27,389 bases of DNA, from assembly GCA_043779285.1 (NCBI GenBank), contig JAYWEL010000071.1, forward strand, positions 1-27,389, written 5' to 3'. Source of the stretch: MGR-bin208 sp043779285. GTDB lineage: Bacteria > Bacteroidota > Bacteroidia > Chitinophagales > Chitinophagaceae. The notes under the pieces were generated by a model that worked only from the letters and a program-made list of their open reading frames with translations, had not been told where the DNA came from and did no database searches. A program made the translations under genes and the position numbers. Shown one piece after another: positions 15,068 to 23,237 of the stretch. Every line of letters starts with the position of its first letter. Position 1 is the stretch's first letter.

Positions 15068-17935
15068 TTACTGCATAATACGAATGTTCTGCATAGTCCG
15101 TTCCATGTTTTTTGGTATTTGCGGCCCGCCTGACTTATTTAAATTATATGTAAAACCTATGATGAAGAAGCGTCTAAGAACAAGGCTCTGGGTATCTTCT
15201 ACAAAGTTGTCGCCAATATTGCGGTTGATGCTGATGTTTTGATTCAGCAAATCATTAATTCCGAATTTAATTTCCCCGTTTTTCTTTTTAAATAGCTGTT
15301 TGGCAATACTGGTATTTAGTATAGATAACTGCTGATTAAACCCAGTGGCACGGCCGGTATTGGCTGTGTAATCAAAATCTAAAGCAAACACAAATCCTTT
15401 TGGCATCAGGTAATTCAGATCGGCAGAATATACATGGGTATAGTAATTCTGATTCAATGTGGATTGGATGCTGTATTTGGCTTGTGTATAGTTAATACTT
15501 GCTCCAACGCCAATATCGAACTTCTCTTTCAGGTTATAATTAATTTTAAGATCTTCCCCAATCGTGAAATTATTAGTGAAATTATTTTGTCCGTTAATCA
15601 TGTTCACATCCCTGTTTACCATGATACGTGTATTCGTTGTATAATTTCCACCCTTTAGTTTTTTAATCGGAAATCCAATGGTCAAATTTCCACTTCCTGC
15701 ATAAGTACCATTCAGGTTTACAGGCAAAGTATTGGTTATACCTAAAGCATTAATGGTGGATGAATTAACAATTTTGTTTTGTGTGTTGCTGAAGTTTACA
15801 AAAGCAAACATGGTTTTGAATCTGTAGATATCAAAGAATGTATAATTCAAACTAAAATTATTTATGAACTCCTGTTTCAGATTCTGGTTTCCGGAACTTA
15901 TGTTTAACGGATCGGCCACATTGGGTACCGGTTGTAACTGCGAAACACTTGGCTGGTTGGTTCTTCCGCGATAATTGAAACGAATATTTTTTGCTCTTGA
16001 AAACTGATAGGTTGCAGAAGCATTCGGGAAAATATTCCGGAATGTTTGTGCAATCACTGTACTCTTAGTCAGGTTATCACTTATTAGTCTGGTTTGTTGT
16101 ACTGCGATACCTATCTGAAAATTATATTTCTTTTGGATGTATCTGAAATTGGTTCCGAATCGGTCGGAGATATTTGTATTCTCGAAATGATTGGTTAGTT
16201 GAGTTTGAACAATATCGTATGCTCCCGTAGAAGCATTATACCTGAATGTACGGTTATCCGAATCGGTGAGATTATTGTTGTGCGAATAATTAAACTCCAT
16301 CACTTTATTTTTTCCGATTGGCTCTGTAAATGATGCTCCTATTGAATAGTTATTCGTTGTATTATCCAAACTGGTTTGTTGATCCTGTATACGATCCATC
16401 AACTTCACACCACTCTTATCAAAAAACTTATTGGCCGAATAGTTTTTTGTAAACCGGTCATTCACCGTATTGGTTTTTGAATAGTTTATGGATAAGGTTC
16501 TTCCTTTTTTACTTCGGAAACGGCGACGGAAGATTAGGTTATTGGTGAGGGTATAACCATCTCCTTCTGTTTCATTTATGGTACGGGCATTGTTTAATAA
16601 ATATTTCCTCACTGGTGTGTCTGCAAAAGAATATGTTGAGTCGTTACTATATCTGTTTGAATTCTGAAGACTTAATGTTGGGTTATAAATAATGGAGTTG
16701 AATGAATCGATAGCATACACCATGTTAAAATTAAACCGGTGATTATTAGTTTCGTTGCTGGATATGGTGTTCTTAGTCCGGTTAATGACCGAATCTTTAA
16801 AAAATGTTTGCCGGTAACTATTCTGCTCATTTTCAGTTAAGGCATGATTAAAAGAATGGCTACCATTCACATCCAATTTTTTACTCCAGGTATCTTTATA
16901 ATTTAATCCGGTGTTCCAGCTATTCGTAATACCATTTAATCCGCCCACACCGGTAGCACCCATATTCATACCGCCGCCAGCACCTCCGGCACCACTGCGT
17001 ATAACTATTTGTGCACCACCACCACCACCACCCATACCAGCACCACCGGCCGCACCACCGCCACCAAAAAAGTTCATCATATCACCCAAACTAAAACCCA
17101 TATTATTGGTGTTGTTGGCTTTCGCAATCAGCGATACCTGTCTGGCTCCTTTAAAAATATTCGTTGAAAGACTTGCATCATATCTACCCTGATCGCCAAC
17201 ACCTGCAGTTAATTTTCCAAATGCACCTTTCTTTTTATCAGCTTTCATTTTCAGGTTAATCGCTTTTGTTCTGCTTCCATCATCAATGCCATTAAACTTA
17301 GCTTGCTCACTCATATCATCAAAAACTTCTACCGCATCAATCATATCGCTGCGAAGATTTTTGGTTGCCAATTTGGGATCGTTACTGAAAAATTCTTTGC
17401 CATCTACATATACTCGTTGTACTGTTTCTCCCTGTGCTTTTACCGAGCCATCTTTTTCAACCACTACACCCGGAAGTTTTTTCAACAGGTCTTCTACATT
17501 GGCATTTTCTTTTACTTTAAAATAATCTGCTTTATAGGAAATAGTATCTCCCGAAACTTTGATGGGCACTGCACTTACGGTAACCTCACCTAAAGCCAAA
17601 AATTCTTTTTCCATTTTAAGGTCGGTCAGGTCGATATTTTTATCTGTTGCAGAAACGGTAAAATCTTTTTTAAGAATAGCCAATCCTTTATGAGAACCAA
17701 GTAATCTTAATTCGCCATATGGCAACCCCTTGAATTCGAAATATCCATTTTTATCGGAAAGGCCAAAATCAATCAATGAAGAATCTGCGGCAACAATGAT
17801 AGAAAGCGTTGCATCACTCACCGGCAATCCGGTATCTGATTCAATTAATTTTCCTTTCAACGTTCCGTCAGTCTTTTGTGCAAATGCATTCATCATGACA
17901 AACATTGCAAACAAAGAGAAGAATATTTTTTTCAT
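15068..17935 (-). CDS. Outer-membrane beta-barrel protein with carboxypeptidase-regulatory-like domain (TonB-receptor-like)
   Basis: The 955-residue protein has a signal peptide (MKKIFFSLFAMFVMMNAFAQ), a carboxypeptidase-regulatory-like beta-sandwich (about 24-110: GTLKGKLIESDTGLPVSDATL, GYFEFKGLPYG), a plug-like segment (about 115-230: LKKLPGVVVEKDG, RVYVDGKEFFSNDPKLATKNL, VEVFDD) and a long beta-barrel to the C-terminus. This is the layout of the outer membrane beta-barrel family (OMP_b-brl_3), related to TonB-dependent receptors. Residues 291-333 are a Gly/Met-rich insert (runs of four to six glycines, GGMNMG), probably an extracellular loop or disordered segment. It may transport or anchor a surface component; the substrate is unknown. 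The same 21-bp element as upstream of the GLPGLI gene lies 49 bp before its ATG (17933-17935), linking it to that gene and to the response regulator. Confidence 0.9.
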   Translation of the reverse strand: MKKIFFSLFAMFVMMNAFAQKTDGTLKGKLIESDTGLPVSDATLSIIVAADSSLIDFGLSDKNGYFEFKGLPYGELRLLGSHKGLAILKKDFTVSATDKNIDLTDLKMEKEFLALGEVTVSAVPIKVSGDTISYKADYFKVKENANVEDLLKKLPGVVVEKDGSVKAQGETVQRVYVDGKEFFSNDPKLATKNLRSDMIDAVEVFDDMSEQAKFNGIDDGSRTKAINLKMKADKKKGAFGKLTAGVGDQGRYDASLSTNIFKGARQVSLIAKANNTNNMGFSLGDMMNFFGGGGAAGGAGMGGGGGGAQIVIRSGAGGAGGGMNMGATGVGGLNGITNSWNTGLNYKDTWSKKLDVNGSHSFNHALTENEQNSYRQTFFKDSVINRTKNTISSNETNNHRFNFNMVYAIDSFNSIIYNPTLSLQNSNRYSNDSTYSFADTPVRKYLLNNARTINETEGDGYTLTNNLIFRRRFRSKKGRTLSINYSKTNTVNDRFTKNYSANKFFDKSGVKLMDRIQDQQTSLDNTTNNYSIGASFTEPIGKNKVMEFNYSHNNNLTDSDNRTFRYNASTGAYDIVQTQLTNHFENTNISDRFGTNFRYIQKKYNFQIGIAVQQTRLISDNLTKSTVIAQTFRNIFPNASATYQFSRAKNIRFNYRGRTNQPSVSQLQPVPNVADPLNISSGNQNLKQEFINNFSLNYTFFDIYRFKTMFAFVNFSNTQNKIVNSSTINALGITNTLPVNLNGTYAGSGNLTIGFPIKKLKGGNYTTNTRIMVNRDVNMINGQNNFTNNFTIGEDLKINYNLKEKFDIGVGASINYTQAKYSIQSTLNQNYYTHVYSADLNYLMPKGFVFALDFDYTANTGRATGFNQQLSILNTSIAKQLFKKKNGEIKFGINDLLNQNISINRNIGDNFVEDTQSLVLRRFFIIGFTYNLNKSGGPQIPKNMERTMQNIRIMQ

Positions 17936-17956
17936 AAAATCAAGTTAATGAGGTCA

Positions 17957-18005
17957 CGAAAATAAACCCTACACATGATACAGGAGGTTAATTGATGTTA
18001 ATGAA
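17957..18005 (-). promoter_or_regulatory. Promoter region of the beta-barrel gene with TTAAC-N5-TTAAC element
   Basis: On the reverse strand TTCATTAAC-N5-TTAACCT spans 18005 to 17985, giving two TTAAC copies exactly 10 bp apart. A TATTTTCG sequence (17957-17964), one base off TAnnTTTG, follows after 20 bp. No TTG at -33 distance is present. The proximal TTAAC ends 22 bp before the -7-like element, nearly the same as the 23 bp in the GLPGLI promoter. Confidence 0.55.
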
Positions 18006-18035
18006 TGTGCAATGGCGTTTAAATCATGTGAGTGG

Positions 18036-21000
18036 CTAGCTGAAAAGATATTCAACATCTTCTCTTGTCAATGATTTAGCAAAACTTGTTTCGTCAGAAA
18101 TCAGGTCTTTTGCCAATGCTCTTTTTCGTTCTTGCAGTGTTAGTATTTTATCTTCGATTGTGTCTTTACATATCATGCGATATGCAAAAATATTTTTTGT
18201 CTGACCAATACGGTGAGTGCGGTCAATGGCCTGTTGTTCTACTGCCGGATTCCACCAAGGGTCTACGATATATACATAATCGGCCGAAGTAAGGTTTAAT
18301 CCGACACCTCCGGCTTTTAAAGAAATCAAAAATACCCTGATTGTTTCATCTTCCTGAAAACTTTTAATAGCCACTTCCCGATTGGGTGCTGATGTACTTC
18401 CATCGAAATATGCATATTTAATGCCCAGCTCATCCAACTTTTCGCGTATCAATGCCAGCATACCTAAAAATTGCGAAAATATCAATGCCTTGTGGTTGCT
18501 TATGTTTTCAATGATCTCTCGGGTAAGTTCTTCTAACTTGATGGAGTGATTGGGCAACTTGACTTCTTCCGACATGATAGCTGGCGAATCGCAGATTTGA
18601 CGCAGCTTCATCAAACCCTGCAAAATGGTTAACTGCGATTTTTGAATTCCTTGTGACTCAATGGTACCTAATATCTGGCTGCGGTATTCGTTTCGGTATG
18701 CATCATATATTTTACGTTGCTCCTTTCGCATTTCGCAGAAAAGAATTGTTTCCGTTTTTTCCGGAAGATCTTTTGCAACCTGTTCTTTTGTTCTTCGTAA
18801 AATGAATGGGTACAGAATTTTGCGTAAGTGTGTTTTTTGTTCCTGCTCCCCAAACTTATCAATAGGTATGGAAAATTCCTGTCGGAAATATTCTACACTT
18901 CCTAACATGCCCGGATTCAGAAAATTCATCTGTGCAAAAACATCAAATGTATTATTCTGCAATGGTGTACCACTCATGCATAGACGATGCTTGGTGTTTA
19001 ATAACACAGCGGCCTTGGTTACTTTACTTGCCGGATTTTTGATTGCCTGTGATTCATCCAGAACAGTAAAATCAAAATTAATGGAGACAAACAATTTTAC
19101 ATCGCTTCTCAGTGTTCCGTAGGTAGTAATAACAATATCTGTTTTTGTCAGTTCTTCTTTATACCTGGTACGGCTACTGCCATGATGTATTTGATAAGTA
19201 AGCCCGTTGGTGAATTTTTTTATTTCATTTTCCCAGTTATAAATCAAGGTTGTAGGACAAACAACCAAAGAAATTATTTTTCCGTTCTTGTTTTTGATAT
19301 GCTGCAAATACGTAAGGGCCTGGATGGTTTTACCCAAACCCATATCGTCTGCCAGAATTCCACCCCATCCTATTTCTGACAAATAATGAATCCAGTGAAA
19401 ACCGGCTACCTGATAGGGCCTCAATACGGCATTCAGATTTTCGGGAATGTCTATTTCCTTGATTTTTTTAAAACTTTTTAGCTGTTCGTATTTCTTCTCC
19501 AGCTCAAACATCAACTCATCTTCATTTCTGTTTTCATACAACTCATCAATAACACTAAAATGAAAATTGGAAAGTTTCAGGTTATCTGTTTTTCCTTCTC
19601 CAACCTTGAACAGTAAAGAATATTTTTTCAACCAGTCTTCCGGCAAAATCCCCATTGTACCATCCCCCAGTTGAACAAACTGCTGTTTGTTCGCAATAGC
19701 TCTTTTCACTTCGGCCACTGTTACTTTCTGGTCACCGAAAAATATATCCACTTTGGCATCAAACCAATCGGTATTACTGCTGATGTGAATGCGGGTAGTT
19801 GGTTTAGTTGTATTGAAACGAAAATTCTTCAAGGCCTCGAATCCAAATACGGGCACTTTCATTTCCTTCATGGAATCGACAAACAAAAAGAACCAATTGT
19901 TTTTCAACACATCAATTCCTTTCAATATCAACCCGCCGGTTTCTTCCTGAAAAATAAACCCCGAATGAAGGCTTGCCAGTTTTTGAATAAATGTTTTTTC
20001 AAACTCCCTGTCACGTTGTACAATCGTTACCTGTTCGCCTTGCGGAACAACCACTTCGTCACGGTCTTTATATTTTGTTTCGTAGCCCTTATAGGAAAAT
20101 ACGGCTTGAAATACAAGGTAGTCGCCCTTTTCAGAAAGCATCAACTTTACATCCGGCACACCGGCTTTCACTTCCAACAGTAATGATTCATCAAAAACAA
20201 CATCGTATTCCCTGGTTAGCGGAATGATCAGTTCTGTCAAACTATGATCCCACTCTTTTTGCGAAATGGAAAGCATCCCGGTTGGTAAAAATTTTTCTAC
20301 CAGGGTCATCACTTCCTGATTTTTCCATAAATGCAGCTGATGATTTTTTAAAAAGAATAAAGGGCTGTCACTTTCGTTTTCGTCCAACGAAAAGTCCTTC
20401 CCATGTATTTTAATAAAACATTTAATCTCAAATTTTCCATTACGGCTTATCGTGAAATTTGGTAGGATCGGAGAAGAGATCAAAAGCATCTCTTCCAAAT
20501 TTGTGGTCTTGAATTGTTTCGATTCTTTTAATTTAAATACATAGTGGCTTTCCGAATTTCCTTCGAATATTTTTTTAAGCCTGGGTAACATATATTCGGC
20601 AATCAACAACCTGGTTTCTTCGGGCAGATCGTCTTCTTCATGATGAATGATATTTTCCCATATTCCGGAAAATGGTGAATTCCGGCTGATGTATTTATTA
20701 ATCTCTAATTCCTGCAATTTTCGTAACAGGCCTACTTGTAATTTATCCTGTTCACTTAAATTATCCACATTCACGTACCGCGACATGTCTAATTTTTCTA
20801 CATGCCCTACAAATCCCTTTCCGCTTTCATTCCCATCACCCAATACCACATCGATGGTAAATTGCGGATAATTTTTTTTATTAAAATTGAAAACAACGCC
20901 TAATTTTTTTCCTTGTTTTTCCTTAACAACTTCTGTTGCAACTTCTGTAGTCGTCACTGGCTGAAAGCTTTCAGTTATGGGCTTGTTATACGAAACCACC

Positions 21001-21797
21001 GATGCGTTTAACCGGGTAATGCTGTTATTCAATACCCTTAAAAAAGGTTTGCCATCTTTATAACTGAATTCAAACTTTCCATCCAATTCATCGTTTAATG
21101 AATAGCCATAAAGAGCCAGCAATTTATTTTTTTCTTTATCCCAATTCCGAATACTGTCGAAATAATATGCTCCATATGCATTTAACAATTGCACGAAAAC
21201 AATAACTTTTGGCAGACAGAGTGGATATTCAGGATCAACATAATCGCAACTTGTATCAAAAAATCGTTCATCATTTTTTTTGATGATGACTTTATACATA
21301 TTGCCTTCCAGTTTTACAGATGCGGTAACTACTTCATCGATGGCCGACTCGATCGTTGCTTTTTTTACCCGCAGAAAATCTTCGGCTTGTTCAAGTGTTT
21401 GTTCCGAACATAACATACGGATTGTGCGTATGTCAATCTTGTTCATTTTTGCAATGGTATGACGCTGATCGAATTTTTTTTCTGCATTATGTAAACGACC
21501 ACTATCCACCAACTCCTGCAATTGAAATAATGCCCCTACTTCGTGACGGCATATCTCGCCTAAATTATACGGACATGAACAACGGACCGAGAGTTCCTCT
21601 TTGTCGTGTAGTTTTTGAATATTTACTTTGTAAACCGTAGCATAGTTATCATCCTTCACCCGGAATACCGCACTGTTAAACATATCATCATATTCAATCA
21701 GTTCGGCATACCCTATGGCATGTATTTTTTTCCCTCTGCGAATCACCTCATCGGTGCCGTGGGTATAAATAAATTTTTTAAAATGAGAGCTGGCCAT
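18036..21797 (-). CDS. SNF2-family helicase-like ATPase with SWIM zinc finger
   Basis: The 1253-residue protein begins with a SWIM zinc finger (C73, C75, C83, H85: CSCP...CRH), has a long middle region of about 600 residues as in bacterial SNF2-associated proteins, and ends with the two RecA-like lobes. Motif I is DDMGLGKT (GLGKT 820-824), motif II DESQAIKN (914-917 for DESQ rather than DEAH or DEAQ), motif III SGTPLQNN, motif V AGGVGLNLTSAD and motif VI QAIDRTHRIGQ. SNF2 enzymes use ATP to translocate on double-stranded DNA and remodel protein-DNA complexes rather than unwind strands. The cellular role of the bacterial SWIM-SNF2 type is not well established; no methylase, nuclease or other defence gene is nearby, so I do not call it a defence gene. 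It has its own promoter at 21848-21878. Confidence 0.92.
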   Translation of the reverse strand: MASSHFKKFIYTHGTDEVIRRGKKIHAIGYAELIEYDDMFNSAVFRVKDDNYATVYKVNIQKLHDKEELSVRCSCPYNLGEICRHEVGALFQLQELVDSGRLHNAEKKFDQRHTIAKMNKIDIRTIRMLCSEQTLEQAEDFLRVKKATIESAIDEVVTASVKLEGNMYKVIIKKNDERFFDTSCDYVDPEYPLCLPKVIVFVQLLNAYGAYYFDSIRNWDKEKNKLLALYGYSLNDELDGKFEFSYKDGKPFLRVLNNSITRLNASVVSYNKPITESFQPVTTTEVATEVVKEKQGKKLGVVFNFNKKNYPQFTIDVVLGDGNESGKGFVGHVEKLDMSRYVNVDNLSEQDKLQVGLLRKLQELEINKYISRNSPFSGIWENIIHHEEDDLPEETRLLIAEYMLPRLKKIFEGNSESHYVFKLKESKQFKTTNLEEMLLISSPILPNFTISRNGKFEIKCFIKIHGKDFSLDENESDSPLFFLKNHQLHLWKNQEVMTLVEKFLPTGMLSISQKEWDHSLTELIIPLTREYDVVFDESLLLEVKAGVPDVKLMLSEKGDYLVFQAVFSYKGYETKYKDRDEVVVPQGEQVTIVQRDREFEKTFIQKLASLHSGFIFQEETGGLILKGIDVLKNNWFFLFVDSMKEMKVPVFGFEALKNFRFNTTKPTTRIHISSNTDWFDAKVDIFFGDQKVTVAEVKRAIANKQQFVQLGDGTMGILPEDWLKKYSLLFKVGEGKTDNLKLSNFHFSVIDELYENRNEDELMFELEKKYEQLKSFKKIKEIDIPENLNAVLRPYQVAGFHWIHYLSEIGWGGILADDMGLGKTIQALTYLQHIKNKNGKIISLVVCPTTLIYNWENEIKKFTNGLTYQIHHGSSRTRYKEELTKTDIVITTYGTLRSDVKLFVSINFDFTVLDESQAIKNPASKVTKAAVLLNTKHRLCMSGTPLQNNTFDVFAQMNFLNPGMLGSVEYFRQEFSIPIDKFGEQEQKTHLRKILYPFILRRTKEQVAKDLPEKTETILFCEMRKEQRKIYDAYRNEYRSQILGTIESQGIQKSQLTILQGLMKLRQICDSPAIMSEEVKLPNHSIKLEELTREIIENISNHKALIFSQFLGMLALIREKLDELGIKYAYFDGSTSAPNREVAIKSFQEDETIRVFLISLKAGGVGLNLTSADYVYIVDPWWNPAVEQQAIDRTHRIGQTKNIFAYRMICKDTIEDKILTLQERKRALAKDLISDETSFAKSLTREDVEYLFS

Positions 21798-21847
21798 TGA
21801 ACAGTAATGCTTTAGTGGTCTTTATCAATTCCCAGTAGGGTAATTGA

Positions 21848-21878
21848 CAAAAATAAATGATTGAAAGTCATTATCCAA
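21848..21878 (-). promoter_or_regulatory. Promoter of the SNF2 helicase gene
   Basis: Reverse strand: TTG (21876-21878), a 20-bp spacer and TATTTTTG (21848-21855), an exact TAnnTTTG at good spacing. The leader to the ATG at 21797 is about 45 nt. A small dyad AATGA-N7-TCATT (21856-21872) sits in the spacer. Confidence 0.7.
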
Positions 21879-21962
21879 TGCAGAAAAAATTAAAAAATAA
21901 TAAACCTTTTCTGTTCAATTATTTTGTAAATAAAGGATTATCTTTATCTGTTTTACTTTTTA

Positions 21963-22706
21963 TTATTTAGGCTGTAATAACAGTTTTCCTTCATTATATA
22001 CGGGTAAAACATTTGCGATATCGGCCGTCAGGCAAAACCGGATATCGTCTTCTACACCGAAGCCCATCAGCCGGCTATAATGAGATGCTTCATTTTTTTT
22101 CATAAATGCAAACACATCGTCTTTGGCTTTTTCGTATAGCGATTCGGCAATATGAGAAGAGTCGCATTGAATTTCAAAATGTTCTTTAATTTTTGAAATA
22201 ACTGCACCTGCAAAAAGCGTATCTTCTATATTGATCTTATCTTTCCAGGCTGCACAACCCAGGATTACCGGTTGATTTTTTTCAATCAAATAATCGCATA
22301 CAGCAGTCAGGTTGGGGAAAGATCCGGTTATAATTCCTTCTGCATTATTATCCAGAGCCATTTGCAACAACCTGGTACCATTGGTTGTGGTTAATACGAT
22401 TGTTTTTCCTTTTATGAAAGATTCCGGATAGTCAAAAGGCGAATTGCCATACTGAAGTCCTTCAGCAATTTTTCCATCCCGTTCACCGGCTGTAATGCCC
22501 TCAATCTGTCTTCCAATCTCAATGCATCTTGCAACACTATCCACCGGAATAATTGCCTTGGCTCCGTTATGCAAAGCGGCTGCAATGGTAGATGTAGCTC
22601 TTAACACATCAATAATGACAACGATGCTTTTATCCACATCAAATAAATGTAAAAGGGCCGGAGAAAAACAGGTATATAAGGTGGGTTTAGATTTCATGCT
22701 GATCAT
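21963..22706 (-). CDS. comB: ComB-like 2-phosphosulfolactate phosphatase
   Basis: The 247-residue protein matches the ComB family (PF04029): VVIIDVLRATSTIAAALHNGA near the start, ITAGERDGKIAEGLQYGNSPF, and IVLTTTNGTRLL in the middle. In methanogens ComB is a Mg-dependent phosphatase that makes sulfolactate from 2-phosphosulfolactate on the way to coenzyme M. Bacteria with this family do not usually make coenzyme M; a role in other sulfonate metabolism, such as sulfonolipids of Bacteroidota, is possible but only inference. The ATG at 22704-22706 directly follows the stop of the SRPBCC gene (no gap), so the two are translationally linked; Met4 is an alternative start. No ComA or ComC homologue is in the window. 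Confidence 0.85.
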   Translation of the reverse strand: MISMKSKPTLYTCFSPALLHLFDVDKSIVVIIDVLRATSTIAAALHNGAKAIIPVDSVARCIEIGRQIEGITAGERDGKIAEGLQYGNSPFDYPESFIKGKTIVLTTTNGTRLLQMALDNNAEGIITGSFPNLTAVCDYLIEKNQPVILGCAAWKDKINIEDTLFAGAVISKIKEHFEIQCDSSHIAESLYEKAKDDVFAFMKKNEASHYSRLMGFGVEDDIRFCLTADIANVLPVYNEGKLLLQPK

Positions 22707-23183
22707 TTATTTTTCCAGCAGTTGTTTCCATTGATTGGACTCTGCATATTTTTTAATAACTAAATTTCGGTTTTCTAATATGGTTGACATATATCTTTTC
22801 ATAAACAAATTCTCAACCAGTTTTCCAAGTATACCATAGGGTGTTTCAAAATAAAAAATATCAATCATGATCGTTCCATTATCACATGGTTTAAACCAAT
22901 GCTCATGCTTCATTGTTTTAAAATCACCCACGAGTTGCTCATCGATAAACTGATCCGGAAATTTCATGCTGGTGATTTTAACACGCATTACCCTGGTCTT
23001 ATACAAATGTCTTGCACGCCAGGTAACGGTTTCACCTTCATTTATCAACCCGTTCCGGATACCGGCCACTGCCTCTTCTTTAAACTCAGACATCGATCGC
23101 TGATGAAGATCAATACTGCGGCAAAGATCGAACACCCGTTCTACAGGTGCTGCAATAAAAGTGGTGAGATGAATAGTGGGCAT
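22707..23183 (-). CDS. SRPBCC-fold (START-like) protein
   Basis: The 158-residue protein begins MPTIHLTTFIAAPVERVFDLCRSIDLHQRSM, the usual first strand and helix of SRPBCC/polyketide-cyclase-like proteins, and contains a W-R-A-R strand, FIDEQLVGDFKTMKHEHWF and a long C-terminal helix (LVENLFMKRYMSTILENRNLVIKKY, given here only to mark the region 125-149). The fold forms a deep hydrophobic ligand pocket; ligand unknown. Its stop abuts the comB ATG and gcvT lies 54 bp upstream, so gcvT-SRPBCC-comB could be one transcript. The TAATTTG at 23213-23219 is one base too short for a standard -7 element. No signal peptide: cytoplasmic. Confidence 0.8.
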   Translation of the reverse strand: MPTIHLTTFIAAPVERVFDLCRSIDLHQRSMSEFKEEAVAGIRNGLINEGETVTWRARHLYKTRVMRVKITSMKFPDQFIDEQLVGDFKTMKHEHWFKPCDNGTIMIDIFYFETPYGILGKLVENLFMKRYMSTILENRNLVIKKYAESNQWKQLLEK

Positions 23184-23237
23184 TAATCGCTGATTTGGTT
23201 TTGGTTGAAAATCAAATTATCAAACAACGAAACAGAA

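Noticed and set aside
16911..17192. Proline-rich 93-codon frame
   Set aside because: It is only the complement of the Gly-rich GGN codons of the beta-barrel protein.
19671..20183. 170-codon open frame on the + strand
   Set aside because: Antisense to the SNF2 gene, no start signals, shadow composition.
21930..21947. ATAAAG-GATTAT-CTTTAT hairpin after comB as a terminator
   Set aside because: Stem almost entirely A/T, no T-run after it on the reverse strand.
23213..23219. TAATTTG (reverse strand) as a promoter of the SRPBCC gene
   Set aside because: One base short of the consensus, and the 54-bp gap allows read-through from gcvT.
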